Source: Tissierellia bacterium (GTDB lineage: Bacteria; Bacillota; Clostridia; Tissierellales; Peptoniphilaceae). Taken from it: a stretch of DNA of 64,000 bases. The first letter of the stretch is position 1; each line of letters begins with the position of its first letter. The position numbers and the translations under genes are program-made. Positions 9,531 through 18,852 of the stretch are shown in pieces. The notes beneath the pieces were generated by a model. It did no database searches. It was not told where the DNA came from and worked only from the letters and a program-made list of their open reading frames with translations. Where the stretch lies: positions 186,001 through 250,000 of the forward strand of contig JAUMWX010000001.1 of the NCBI GenBank assembly GCA_030529425.1. The letters run 5' to 3'.

Positions 9531-9639
9531 CTTTGTCGGGATAAGTGAGAAAATAGTGAAAATAAATATTCATTGAGATTGTGTAGTATTTTTCAATATG
9601 GGTATTTCTATAATAACACTAATAAAGGGGGACAATTTT

Positions 9640-10176
9640 ATGAAAATAAAGTATATCGGTAAAAACATAAATGTAAGAGACAACTTCAAGGAAAGTGTTG
9701 ACAAAAAGCTGGGGAGACTTGATAAGTACTTTGTTGAAGATGTTGAAGCTACAGCTACATTTTCGGTATATGGAAATTTCAAAACCGCTGAAGTTACAAT
9801 TTGGTTGAAGTCCGGAACCATTATGAGAGCGGAAGAAACCTCCGATGATATGTTAGCATCTGTAGATTTGGTAGTTGAGTCATTGGACAGACAACTTAGA
9901 AAATATAAAACAAAGTTAAAAGCAAAAAAATCTACAGAGTCCATTAGATTCGAAGAGGTTCCTGAAACGGAAGAGACAGTACATGAAGATGACAAGCCAA
10001 ACATTGTTAGAGTTAAAAAAATTGGACTAAAACCTATGTTTGTAGAAGATGCAGTGTTACAAATGGAGTTGTTGGGACATGCATTCTTTGTATATTTGGA
10101 TGCTGAGACGGAGCTTGTCAGTGTGGTTTACAAGAGAAATGACGGCAATTTCGGATTGATTGAACCTAGTAGATAA
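9640..10176 (+). CDS. hpf: Long-form ribosome hibernation promoting factor
   Basis: The 178-residue protein has an N-terminal RaiA/HPF domain (about 1-100; KIKYIGKNINV and LDKYF segments) and the C-terminal dimerisation domain of long HPF (about 120-178; KPMFVEDAVLQMELLGHAFF). Long HPF makes 100S ribosome dimers in resting Gram-positive cells. An in-frame ATG at 9598 exists, but the AAAGGGGGA site at 9624-9632 places the start at 9640, which also matches the usual family N-terminus. It lies between the DnaA-box cluster and secA, with a terminator after it, so it is probably its own transcription unit. Confidence 0.93.
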   Translation: MKIKYIGKNINVRDNFKESVDKKLGRLDKYFVEDVEATATFSVYGNFKTAEVTIWLKSGTIMRAEETSDDMLASVDLVVESLDRQLRKYKTKLKAKKSTESIRFEEVPETEETVHEDDKPNIVRVKKIGLKPMFVEDAVLQMELLGHAFFVYLDAETELVSVVYKRNDGNFGLIEPSR

Positions 10177-10226
10177 GATTGGAGTGCAAGATATTGCAAG
10201 ATATATTAATATAGACTGAAATGATA

Positions 10227-10264
10227 TAAACCCTGAAATCCGCAATGCGGACGGAGGGGTTTTT
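10227..10264 (+). terminator. Terminator after hpf
   Basis: An outer stem AACCC/GGGTT encloses a second stem TCCGC-AAT-GCGGA, ending in a run of five T. It separates hpf from secA. Confidence 0.75.
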
Positions 10265-10351
10265 CCATTGAATTGTAGTATTTCGACAGGAAAAAATTAA
10301 AAATGATAATAAATTTATATGATATGAAAATGGATAATGTTGCCATCTATA

Positions 10352-10360
10352 TGATATAAT
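10352..10360 (+). promoter_or_regulatory. Extended -10 promoter for secA operon
   Basis: TGATATAAT (10352-10360) is a perfect TGn-TATAAT extended -10 box, 37 bases before the secA ATG. No good -35 box is seen at 17 bases. Confidence 0.5.
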
Positions 10361-10396
10361 GGTAGTATTTAATAGATAAAAAGAATAGGAGTTTGT

Positions 10397-13114
10397 ATGG
10401 GATTATTTAGTAAATTATTTAAATCGTTCAGCCAAAAAGAAATTGATAAAATTAGACCTTTGGTTGATGCGATTTTGAAGTTGGAAAATGAGTATGAGCA
10501 GTTAACAGATGAGCAATTAAGGAATAAAACGCAAGAGTTTAAAAATAGGCTACAAAATGGAGAAACATTGGATGATATATTAGTAGAAGCATTTGCTACG
10601 GTTCGTGAAGCTTCATGGAGAGTTTTGGGAATGAAACATTATCCGGTGCAAATTGTAGGGGGAATTATCCTTCATCAGGGTAGAATTTCCGAAATGAAGA
10701 CGGGGGAAGGTAAGACTTTGGTTGCAACTCTTCCCGCCTATTTAAATGCGTTGAACGGACTTGGAGTTCATATAGTTACAGTAAACGATTATTTGGCAAA
10801 GCGTGATATGGAGTGGATGGGAAAGGTTTATAGCTTTTTAGGACTTTCAGTGGGCTGTATTATTTACGGCTTGACTCAGGAGGAAAGGCAAGTAAACTAT
10901 GCCGCAGATATTACTTACGGTACAAATAATCAATTCGGGTTTGACTACCTGAGAGACAATATGGAAATCTATAAGGAAGATACGGTTCAAAGAGGGCTTC
11001 AGTTCGCCATTGTCGACGAGGTCGATTCAATACTTATAGACGAGGCGAGAACTCCGCTTATCATATCAGGTGAAGGTGATAAGTCCACAGATCTTTATAA
11101 GTTGGCGGATGATTTTGTCAAGACTTTGGAAGGAAGAATTATGGATCCTTCCGAAACCGAAAAAAATAAATTAGACAGGCTGTTTGAAGAAGAAAAATTG
11201 GAAACAGTTGATTTTGTTGTTGATGAAAAGAGAAAGAGTGCGACTTTAACGGAACAAGGTACCGAAAAGGCTGAAAAATTCTTCAGACTGGAAAACTTGT
11301 CCGATGCCGCAAATATGGAAATAGCACATCATATCAATCAGGCTTTGAAAGCAAGAAACACAATGCATAAGGATATCGATTATGTGGTTCAGGATAATGA
11401 AATTTTGATTGTTGATGAATTTACAGGTCGTATTATGCAAGGAAGAAGATATTCCGACGGATTACATCAGGCATTGGAAGCAAAAGAAAAAGTTGAAATC
11501 AAGAGCGAATCCAAAACACTTGCAACAATAACATTCCAAAATTATTTCAGAATGTATAAAAAACTTTCAGGAATGACGGGAACCGCAATGACAGAAAAAG
11601 ATGAGTTTGCTGAAATATACAATATGGATGTTATTGAAGCTCCGACAAATAAGCCGGTTATAAGAAAAGATGAGAATGACAGATTCTTTGTAAATGAACC
11701 GTCTAAATTCAGAGCTGTTGTTCAGGATATCAAAGAAGTGCATCAAACAGGACAACCTATACTTGTAGGTACAATTTCAATTGAAAAGTCTGAGATTTTA
11801 TCCGCATTATTGAAGAGAGAGAGAATTCCTCACGAAGTCTTGAATGCTAAACAACATGCAAGAGAAGCTGAAATAGTTGCACAAGCGGGTAAATTGGGCA
11901 AAATTACGATTGCAACCAATATGGCAGGTAGAGGAACGGATATTGTATTGGGAGGAAATCCTGAGTTCAGTGCAAAGCTTGAAATGAGAAAGAGAGGATA
12001 CCCTGAGTATCTTATTGAAGAGGCGGATGCGCACGGTGAAACAAATGATGCTGAAATATTGGAAGCAAGAAAAATATTCCAGGAGTTAAGGGACGGTTTT
12101 AAGGTTGAGACCGATGAAAATGCGGAGAAAGTTAAAGCTGTCGGAGGGCTTTATATAATAGGTACGGAAAGACACGAGTCAAGGCGTATAGACAATCAGT
12201 TGAGAGGTCGTGCGGGTAGACAGGGAGATCCGGGAAGATCAAGATTTTATATATCTTTGGAAGACGATTTGATGAGATTATTTGGCGGACAAATGCTACA
12301 ATCGTTCAAGAGTTTTCCGGAAGATGAGCCGATAGAGGCAAAACCGCTTACCATGGCTATAGAAAGAGCCCAAAAGAAGGTTGAATCCAACAACTTCGCA
12401 ATGAGAAAAAGAGTTTTGGAATACGATAATGTTATGAACAAGCAAAGAGAAGTAATCTATGCTGAGAGAAATTCCGTATTAAACGGAGACGATATGAAAG
12501 CTAACATCATGTCTATGTTGGAAAGCCTTATAGAGGAAGCTGTTGACAGTTTTTGTGCGGACGGAGTTTCAAAAAATCATTGGGAAATAGAGGGATTACA
12601 AAATTATTTAGCAGGGATATTCTTGCCGAAAGAAGTTTGGAAACATATCGATATTAATGAAAAACAAGACATGAAAAACCAAATAATCGAAATTTCCAAG
12701 ATGATTTATGACGAAAAAGAAAAAGAAATCGGACATAAACAAATGAGAGAATTGGAAAGAGTAATCATGCTAAAGGTTGTGGATTCTAAATGGATGGATC
12801 ACATAGATGCTATGGACCAATTAAAGCAGGGAATTGTTGTTAGAGCTTTCGGAAATGAAGATCCGGTTAGAGCCTTCGGAAATGAAGGATTCGACATGTT
12901 TAATGAGATGAATCAATCTATTAGAGAAGAAACGATTAAATATGTTTACCATGTAATGCCTGAATCCAAAATGGAGAGAGAAAAGGTTGCAAAGGTAGTC
13001 GAAGCTCCCGAAGAAACACCTCAACCGGTAAGAAGAAGCGAGAAAAAAGTTGGAAGAAATGATCCGTGTCCATGCGGTTCCGGGAAAAAGTATAAAAATT
13101 GTCATGGAAAATAA
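10397..13114 (+). CDS. secA: Preprotein translocase ATPase SecA
   Basis: This 905-residue protein is full length for SecA. It has Walker A MKTGEGKT near residue 97, Walker B region [16 protein letters not shown], the helicase segment [13 protein letters not shown] and the [12 protein letters not shown] motif. The C-terminal zinc/SecB-type tail is [17 protein letters not shown], with the CxC...C pattern intact. SecA drives export of signal-peptide proteins through SecYEG. An AGGAG site is 5 bases before the ATG. prfB follows within about 12 bases, the classic secA-prfB order. Confidence 0.98.
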   Translation: MGLFSKLFKSFSQKEIDKIRPLVDAILKLENEYEQLTDEQLRNKTQEFKNRLQNGETLDDILVEAFATVREASWRVLGMKHYPVQIVGGIILHQGRISEMKTGEGKTLVATLPAYLNALNGLGVHIVTVNDYLAKRDMEWMGKVYSFLGLSVGCIIYGLTQEERQVNYAADITYGTNNQFGFDYLRDNMEIYKEDTVQRGLQFAIVDEVDSILIDEARTPLIISGEGDKSTDLYKLADDFVKTLEGRIMDPSETEKNKLDRLFEEEKLETVDFVVDEKRKSATLTEQGTEKAEKFFRLENLSDAANMEIAHHINQALKARNTMHKDIDYVVQDNEILIVDEFTGRIMQGRRYSDGLHQALEAKEKVEIKSESKTLATITFQNYFRMYKKLSGMTGTAMTEKDEFAEIYNMDVIEAPTNKPVIRKDENDRFFVNEPSKFRAVVQDIKEVHQTGQPILVGTISIEKSEILSALLKRERIPHEVLNAKQHAREAEIVAQAGKLGKITIATNMAGRGTDIVLGGNPEFSAKLEMRKRGYPEYLIEEADAHGETNDAEILEARKIFQELRDGFKVETDENAEKVKAVGGLYIIGTERHESRRIDNQLRGRAGRQGDPGRSRFYISLEDDLMRLFGGQMLQSFKSFPEDEPIEAKPLTMAIERAQKKVESNNFAMRKRVLEYDNVMNKQREVIYAERNSVLNGDDMKANIMSMLESLIEEAVDSFCADGVSKNHWEIEGLQNYLAGIFLPKEVWKHIDINEKQDMKNQIIEISKMIYDEKEKEIGHKQMRELERVIMLKVVDSKWMDHIDAMDQLKQGIVVRAFGNEDPVRAFGNEGFDMFNEMNQSIREETIKYVYHVMPESKMEREKVAKVVEAPEETPQPVRRSEKKVGRNDPCPCGSGKKYKNCHGK

Positions 13115-13128
13115 GGGGTGATATTATC
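13113..13128 (+). promoter_or_regulatory. Shine-Dalgarno site and probable AUC start codon of prfB
   Basis: AAGGGGTGAT (13113-13122) matches the extended anti-Shine-Dalgarno complement. No ATG or GTG exists in the prfB leader frame between its opening (13096) and the TGA at 13198. ATC at 13126 lies 7 bases after GGGG and falls exactly where Met-1 of Bacillus RF2 (MELSEIRAELE, from memory) aligns with I-E-T-F-E-I-K-N-E-L-E. ATT at 13123 or TTG at 13099 are alternatives. Confidence 0.55.
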
Positions 13129-14236
13129 GAAACTTTTGAAATAAAAAATGAGTTGGAAGCTCAGGCGAAAGTATTGGTGGAATTGGGTGATTCACTTTGA
13201 CATCGCTTCACTGAGAGAGGAGATGGTCAAGCTTGAAACCGAAACGCTTGAAGACACCTTTTGGAATGATTCGGAAAAAGCTCAATCTGTAATGGTCAAT
13301 TTGAATTCGATAAGAGAATCGGTCAAAAATTATGATGATTTACAAAATTCGATTGTCGCAATGAAAGAATTGATTGAGATGATGAGTGACGAAGAGTTTG
13401 AACAATTGAGGGAAGATCTTTCAAATGATCTCAAAAACACAAAAAATAAGATTGAAAAATTAAAACTTGAAACACTTTTGTCAGGAGAATATGACAAGAA
13501 TGACGCCGTTATTTCAATACACGCAGGTTCAGGCGGACTTGAGGCTACCGATTGGGCGGAGATGCTTATGAGAATGTATACGAGATGGATGGATTCAAAG
13601 AAATTTAAGTATCAAATCACCGAACTCAACAATGAAGAAGGCGGAGGAATAAAATCCTGTACCATGATGGTCAGCGGCAGAAATGCCTATGGATATATGA
13701 AAGCTGAAAAAGGGGTTCACAGATTGGTAAGGATATCCCCCTTTGACTCGAATTCAAGGAGACATACTTCATTTGCAAGTGTTGACATATACCCTCAATT
13801 GGACGATAACATAAATATTGAAATAGATGAAAAGGATTTAAAAGTAGATACTTACAGATCGTCGGGAGCCGGTGGGCAACACGTAAATACAACGGACTCG
13901 GCCGTAAGGATAACTCATATTCCTACCGGGGTAACGGTAAGCTGTCAAGTTGAGAGGTCTCAAATAAAGAATAGGGCGACGGCTATGAGTATGTTAAAAG
14001 CAAAATTGGTGCAAATCAAAGAAGAAGAGCATAAGGAAAAGATAGAAGATATTCAAGGCAAATATTCTCAAATATCTTGGGGATCGCAAATTAGATCTTA
14101 TGTATTTCAACCATATACTTTGGTTAAGGACCACAGAACAAATTTTGAAGTGGGAAATATATCAAAGGTTATGGATGGGGATATTGATGATTTCATAAAC
14201 GCATATCTAAATACAAAGGAAGTAATTAATAAATGA
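13126..14236 (+). CDS. prfB: Peptide chain release factor 2 (programmed +1 frameshift)
   Basis: RF2 is encoded in two frames. The leader frame runs from about 13126 to the in-frame TGA at 13198 and reads ETFEIKNELEAQAKVLVELG; at CTT TGA C the ribosome must slip +1 to read GAC ATC GCT and continue. Together they give about 369 residues, the normal RF2 length. The body has the stop-codon motif SPF in RISPFDSNSRRH and the catalytic GGQ in [12 protein letters not shown]2 ends translation at UGA and UAA, and the frameshift is its own autoregulation. A single-frame call from the ATG at 13148 would give a false N-terminus (MSWKLRRKYWW). tex overlaps the stop by ATGA. Confidence 0.93.
13185..13201 (+). 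other. prfB programmed +1 frameshift site
   Basis: CTTTGAC at 13195-13201 is the universal RF2 slippery heptamer (Leu codon, UGA, C). Just before it GGGTGAT (13185-13191) can pair with the 16S anti-Shine-Dalgarno tail, 3 bases from the CTT. The downstream frame continues without interruption to 14236. Confidence 0.93.
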
Positions 14237-16347
14237 GTATAGAAAAAAAGATAGCCGATTTACTAAATATTAAAGAAAGTCAGGTTGAAAAAACAATTCA
14301 GTTATTGGATGAAGGTAATACAATTCCGTTCATCGCGAGGTACAGAAAAGAAGTTACCGGAAATTTGACGGATGAACAGCTGAGAGTTTTGGAAGAAAGA
14401 CTAAATTATTTAAGAAATCTTGAAAAGAGAAAAGAAGAAGTTATAGCATTAATTGACGGGCAGGGAAAACTTACGGACGATATCAGAAAGTCAATATCGG
14501 ACTCTCAGACATTAAAAGATGTAGAAGACATCTACTTGCCTTTCAGACCTAAAAAGAGAACCAGGGCCATTATTGCAAAAGAAAAGGGTCTTGAACCTCT
14601 TGCCGAATATATTCTTAATTGGAGTAAGGATGATTGTTTAGTTGAAAAAAAAGCGGAAGAATTTATTAATGAAGATGTACAGAATATCGAAGATGCTGTA
14701 AACGGCGCAAAAGACATTATAGCGGAAATGGTTTCAGAGAAAGTGGAATTCAGAAATATATTAAGAAAAGATGCGAAAAAAGCTGGAGTTCTTGTTTCTC
14801 AAAAAGCGAAATTCGATGAAGATAAAGACGAAGAAGCCGCGGTTTATGAAATATATTTTGATTACGAGGAAAAACTTACAAAAGTTCCTTCACACAGAAT
14901 ATTGGCTATAAATAGGGGTGAAAAAGAAGGATATTTGAAGGTGTCGGTGAAATTGTTCGACGAAGATAACATTTTTGAGATAGCTATGAATATCCAAAAT
15001 AACAGAGATTATGATTCATTTAAGTACATTTACGATGCGGTTGAAGACGGATACAAGAGATTATTATTTCCTTCAATAGAAACGGAAATTAGAAATGAAT
15101 TGACACAAATGGCGGATACTCAGGCAATAGAGGTTTTCGCTACAAATATTAAGCCTTATATTATGCAACCTCCGATTAAAGAAACGGTTGTTATGGGATT
15201 GGATCCGGGATATAGGACGGGTTGTAAATTGGTGGTTATATCCAAAACCGGCGAACTTTTGGAAAATACGGTTATATACCCTGCAAAACCTAAGGAAGAT
15301 GTCGAAGGTTCAATAGCTGTAATGAAGAAATTAATAGAAAAATATGGAGTAGGTCTTATAGCGATAGGTAATGGAACCGCTTCAAGAGAAACTGAGAGTG
15401 TAGTTGCAAAAATGCTTTCGGAAAATAAGGATAAGAAGTTGAGTTACACGATAGTAAATGAGGCGGGAGCATCGATTTACTCGGCGTCCAAAGTAGGAAT
15501 AGAAGAATTTCCGAATCACGATGTAACGGTGAGAGGTGCAGTGTCAATCGCCAGAAGAATTCAGGATCCTATGGCTGAATTGGTAAAAATAGAACCTAAA
15601 CATATTGGTGTAGGTCAGTATCAGCATGATGTTAATCAAAAACAATTGTCCGAAACACTTAACAATGTGGTCGGAGACTTGGTAAATACCGTAGGAGTGA
15701 ACCTTAATACGGCGAGTCCCTCCTTATTGTCCTATGTTTCCGGGATAAATAAAAATGTTTCTAAAAATATCGTAGAATACAAGGAAGAAAACGGACCTTT
15801 TACAAACAGGAATCAATTGAAGAAGGTGAAGGGGCTTGGACCTAAAGCGTTTATTCAGGCTGCCGGATTTTTAAGGATACCGAATGGGGATAATCCGCTG
15901 GACAATACGGCTGTTCACCCTGAATCATATGATATTGCAAAAGAGCTTATAGGCTTGGATTTGGAGTCCATAAACATTGTAGAAAAATCAAAAGAGCTTG
16001 GGGTTGGAGAATTAACTCTTAAGGATATTATTGAAGAGCTGAAAAGACCGGGAAGAGATCCCAGGGAGGATATGCCAAAACCTATTCTCAGATCCGACGT
16101 TCTATCGATTGATGATTTGCAAGTGGATATGATTCTTAAGGGAACGGTAAGAAATGTTGTCGATTTCGGCTGTTTTGTAGATATAGGGATAAAAAATGAC
16201 GGATTGGTTCACATATCCGAGATATCAGAAAAATTTATTAAACATCCAAGTGATGTTGTGAAAGTATCTGACATTGTAAATGTGAGAATAATAAATATAG
16301 ATAAAAAGAGACAAAAAGTTGGTTTGTCTATGAAAGGACTAAAATAA
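14233..16347 (+). CDS. tex: Tex-family RNA-binding protein
   Basis: The 704-residue protein has the order of Tex: an N-terminal helical region (IPFIARYRKEVTGNLTDEQL), a YqgF/RNase H-like core from about residue 319 (VVMGLDPGYRTGCKL), helix-hairpin-helix segments (about 490-560; KKVKGLGPKAFIQAAGF) and a C-terminal S1 domain (about 630-700; GTVRNVVDFGCFVDIGI). Tex binds nucleic acids and influences transcription; its exact role in Firmicutes is unsettled. The ATG overlaps the prfB stop by four bases (ATGA), so translation is probably coupled. Confidence 0.95.
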   Translation: MSIEKKIADLLNIKESQVEKTIQLLDEGNTIPFIARYRKEVTGNLTDEQLRVLEERLNYLRNLEKRKEEVIALIDGQGKLTDDIRKSISDSQTLKDVEDIYLPFRPKKRTRAIIAKEKGLEPLAEYILNWSKDDCLVEKKAEEFINEDVQNIEDAVNGAKDIIAEMVSEKVEFRNILRKDAKKAGVLVSQKAKFDEDKDEEAAVYEIYFDYEEKLTKVPSHRILAINRGEKEGYLKVSVKLFDEDNIFEIAMNIQNNRDYDSFKYIYDAVEDGYKRLLFPSIETEIRNELTQMADTQAIEVFATNIKPYIMQPPIKETVVMGLDPGYRTGCKLVVISKTGELLENTVIYPAKPKEDVEGSIAVMKKLIEKYGVGLIAIGNGTASRETESVVAKMLSENKDKKLSYTIVNEAGASIYSASKVGIEEFPNHDVTVRGAVSIARRIQDPMAELVKIEPKHIGVGQYQHDVNQKQLSETLNNVVGDLVNTVGVNLNTASPSLLSYVSGINKNVSKNIVEYKEENGPFTNRNQLKKVKGLGPKAFIQAAGFLRIPNGDNPLDNTAVHPESYDIAKELIGLDLESINIVEKSKELGVGELTLKDIIEELKRPGRDPREDMPKPILRSDVLSIDDLQVDMILKGTVRNVVDFGCFVDIGIKNDGLVHISEISEKFIKHPSDVVKVSDIVNVRIINIDKKRQKVGLSMKGLK

Positions 16348-16348
16348 T

Positions 16349-18040
16349 ATGAGAATGAAAAATTATTATATGCCAACCTTGAGAGAAGACCCTGCAGAGG
16401 CTGAAATTGCAAGTCACAGATTATTGCTTAGAGCCGGAATGATCAGAAAATCCGCTTCGGGAATTTACTCATATCTTCCTTTAGGATTTAGGGTGATTAA
16501 AAAGATTGAGAATATAGTTAGAAACGGGATGGACAAATTTGGAGGGCAGGAGATATTGATGTCTGCAATTCAACCTCAAGAAATATGGGAACAATCCGGA
16601 AGATGGCAAAACTTTGGACCCGAAATGTTCAAACTGAAAGATAGAAACGGTAGAGATTTTTGTTTAGGACCTACAGCTGAAGAATACTTTACAACTTTAA
16701 TAAGAGACGAAGTAAAATCATATAAGCAATTGCCTCTAAACATTTATCAAATTCAAACCAAATATAGGGATGAAAAAAGACCCAGATTCGGAATAAACAG
16801 AGCCAGAGAGTTCACTATGAAGGATGCCTACACATTTGATAAAGATGTGGAATCAATGCAGGAAGCGTATCAAAATATGTGGGATGCATATGTGTATATT
16901 TTTGACAAGATAGGCATAAATTACAGAGTGGTTCAAGGGGACAGCGGTGTGATGGGAGGAAATGTTTCACACGAATTTATAGCATTGGCTGAAACGGGAG
17001 AGGGAGTAATTGTTTACAGCGATGAAAGTAATTATTCGGCTACCGAGGAAAAATGTGTTGTAGTATATTCCGAAAATAAGAAAGAAGAACCGAAAGAAAT
17101 TGTAAAAATTGACACACCTGATGTAAGGACGATACAGGAACTTGAAGAATTCACAGGACTTGAAGGACATAAATTTGCAAAGGTAATAGCTTTAAAGGCG
17201 GCGAAAGAGTTCGTGTTTGTCGTTGTACCCGGAGACAGAGAACTTAATATGTCAAAACTTTTACCGGTACTTCAAATTCCTGAGCATGAAATAGAAATGA
17301 TGAATGATGAAGATATTTTGAAGGTTACGGGAGCTAAACCCGGATTTTCAGGTCCTGTAGGATTGAAGGAGAAAGTTAGAATCATTGTAGACTCAAGGAT
17401 TGCTAATACATCGAATATGATTTGCGGGGCAAATGAAGATGACAAACATCTTGTAAATGTAAATTACGGAAGAGATTTTGAAGGGGAAGTGGTTGGTGAT
17501 TTACTGCTTGTAAAACCCGGAGATAAGGGACCTGAGGGGGAAGAACTGAAGTTTGCCAGAGGGATTGAAGTCGGAAATATTTTTCAATTGGGAACGAAGT
17601 ATTCTGTTCCGCTAAACGCGACATTCTTGGATGAGAACGGAAAGGAAAAACCTTTTGTAATGGGCTCTTACGGAATCGGTATCACAAGGACAGTTACGGC
17701 CATTGTGGAACAAAACTATGATGAAAAAGGTATTATTTGGCCAGAATCGGTAGCTCCTTTCAAAGTTATCATAACAGTGATAAATACTAATGATGATGAA
17801 CAAATGAAGTTGGCGGACGAGATATACTCAAAATTGGAATCATTGGGAGTTGAAGTTTTACTTGATGACAGAAAAGAAAGACCGGGGGTTAAATTCAACG
17901 ACAGAGACCTGATCGGAATACCGCATAGAGTGACAGTTGGAAAGAAATCATCTGAAAGACTTGTCGAATATTCAACAAGAAGAGAAATGGAAAACAAAGA
18001 AGTTTCCGTTGAAGAAGTATTAGAAATTTTGGGAGAATAA
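16349..18040 (+). CDS. proS: Prolyl-tRNA synthetase
   Basis: The 563-residue class II synthetase has motif 2 (YRDEKRPRFGINRAREF) and motif 3 near GSYGIGITRTV, with an inserted editing (INS/YbaK-like) domain at about 225-400 between them, then an anticodon-binding domain (about 465-563). This is the bacterial-type ProRS, which charges tRNA-Pro and edits Ala. AAGGA at 16336-16340 supports the ATG at 16349, one base after the tex stop; the ATG two codons later is a weaker choice. It belongs to the secA-prfB-tex-proS translation and export operon. Confidence 0.97.
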   Translation: MRMKNYYMPTLREDPAEAEIASHRLLLRAGMIRKSASGIYSYLPLGFRVIKKIENIVRNGMDKFGGQEILMSAIQPQEIWEQSGRWQNFGPEMFKLKDRNGRDFCLGPTAEEYFTTLIRDEVKSYKQLPLNIYQIQTKYRDEKRPRFGINRAREFTMKDAYTFDKDVESMQEAYQNMWDAYVYIFDKIGINYRVVQGDSGVMGGNVSHEFIALAETGEGVIVYSDESNYSATEEKCVVVYSENKKEEPKEIVKIDTPDVRTIQELEEFTGLEGHKFAKVIALKAAKEFVFVVVPGDRELNMSKLLPVLQIPEHEIEMMNDEDILKVTGAKPGFSGPVGLKEKVRIIVDSRIANTSNMICGANEDDKHLVNVNYGRDFEGEVVGDLLLVKPGDKGPEGEELKFARGIEVGNIFQLGTKYSVPLNATFLDENGKEKPFVMGSYGIGITRTVTAIVEQNYDEKGIIWPESVAPFKVIITVINTNDDEQMKLADEIYSKLESLGVEVLLDDRKERPGVKFNDRDLIGIPHRVTVGKKSSERLVEYSTRREMENKEVSVEEVLEILGE

Positions 18041-18041
18041 A

Positions 18042-18533
18042 ATGAAAAAAAAGAATGTTTTATTGCTGATAGGTATATTGGTTTTTGTTTTAATGTTTGC
18101 TCTTTTAGTATACTTTGAAAGAAACAAAGGAAAAGAACCTCAACAGCCTAAGCAAACTCAAGCAGATTTTGATAAGTATGAAGAAAGTGTAAAAAAGTTT
18201 GAAAAAATCGAAGTTTCTCAGGTTGAGAAAATGATAACTGAAAAACAGGAAGGACTGGTTTATATAGGAAGAGTAAGTTGTCCGTACTGTGTAGGTTTCG
18301 CTCCGAAACTGGCTAAGGTAAATGAAGAATTAAAAGTTAAAATCGCTTACTTGGAGGCTACCGGTGCACCTGATGTAAAATCATTTTTTGAAAAGAACAA
18401 AATAGAATATGTTCCAACTCTTCTTTATATAAAGGATGGAAAACTTACCGATTTGAATATTAACGAAAATATACAAAATTTTGACGACTACAAGGAAGAG
18501 GATATAAAAGCTAAAATTGAAAAAGTAAAATAA
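18042..18533 (+). CDS. Membrane-anchored thioredoxin-like protein (CPYC)
   Basis: The 163-residue protein has one N-terminal membrane helix (about 5-25), a KEPQQPKQTQ linker and a thioredoxin fold on the outer face. The redox motif CPYC lies in GRVSCPYCVGFAPKL, and a cis-Pro candidate is in YVPTLLY. It resembles the thioredoxin-like proteins annotated as bacteriocin transport accessory proteins, but no bacteriocin cluster is adjacent. A role in thiol-disulfide exchange of exported proteins is inferred; the peptide transporter next door has cysteine-bearing extracellular regions. It starts one base after proS. Confidence 0.75.
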   Translation: MKKKNVLLLIGILVFVLMFALLVYFERNKGKEPQQPKQTQADFDKYEESVKKFEKIEVSQVEKMITEKQEGLVYIGRVSCPYCVGFAPKLAKVNEELKVKIAYLEATGAPDVKSFFEKNKIEYVPTLLYIKDGKLTDLNINENIQNFDDYKEEDIKAKIEKVK

Positions 18534-18777
18534 ATATTAATTATTTATAAATATACTTTGCTTATAATTGAGAAATATATAGATTTTGAGCGAAAAATTA
18601 GATAATTATTAATAGTTTTATTGCTTTTATATAAATATTTAGCAAAATATTAACGAAATTATGTATAAAAAGTCGAAAAATATGATTAAACACATTATAA
18701 AAATTCAGTTTTAAAGCGTTTTTACATGAAATTAAATTAAAAATTATTAATTATTTTGATTTTTTTACGAGTTTCAG
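18534..18777. other. Long AT-rich gap before oppA
   Basis: The 319-base interval between the thioredoxin-like gene and oppA holds no convincing ORF. This 5' part is very AT-rich and contains a cre-like motif at 18709-18722; the 3' part has the promoter and a leader hairpin. I see no clear terminator for the proS operon here. Confidence 0.5.
18709..18722 (-). promoter_or_regulatory. cre-like motif upstream of oppA
   Basis: TTTTAAAGCGTTTT is the exact reverse complement of AAAACGCTTTAAAA at 26298-26311, upstream of the flavin reductase gene. Read on the minus strand it resembles a catabolite-responsive element (AANCGNTT core), but with two mismatches (TA for TG, and A for the late C). It lies 131 bases before the oppA ATG and about 55 bases before the -35 box. 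Confidence 0.35.
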
Positions 18778-18806
18778 TTGAATAATAAAAAAAAATAAGC
18801 TATAAT
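18778..18806 (+). promoter_or_regulatory. Promoter of the opp operon
   Basis: -35 TTGAAT (18778-18783) and -10 TATAAT (18801-18806) are separated by 17 bases, about 47 bases before the oppA ATG. Confidence 0.75.
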
Positions 18807-18820
18807 TCTAATTAAATATT

Positions 18821-18837
18821 TGCTAGGAAAACTAGCA
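18821..18837 (+). promoter_or_regulatory. Leader hairpin in the oppA 5' untranslated region
   Basis: TGCTAG (18821-18826) pairs with CTAGCA (18832-18837) around GAAAA, at the predicted mRNA 5' end and just before the AGAGGAGGA ribosome site. A 5' hairpin like this can stabilise an abundant mRNA. It lacks a T-run, so it is not a terminator. Confidence 0.5.
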
Positions 18838-18852
18838 TAGAGGAGGAACAAT

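Noticed and set aside
9570..10004. Minus-strand ORF of 144 codons over hpf
   Set aside because: Antisense of hpf with no ribosome site; hpf is certain.
13148..13200. ATG at 13148 as start of RF2
   Set aside because: It gives MSWKLRRKYWW..., which does not fit RF2, has no ribosome site, and ignores the CTTTGAC frameshift and the RF2-like leader read in the other frame.
18534..18777. Hidden small gene or tRNA in the gap before oppA
   Set aside because: No frame with a ribosome site and no cloverleaf or CCA end could be found; the region is simple AT-rich sequence.
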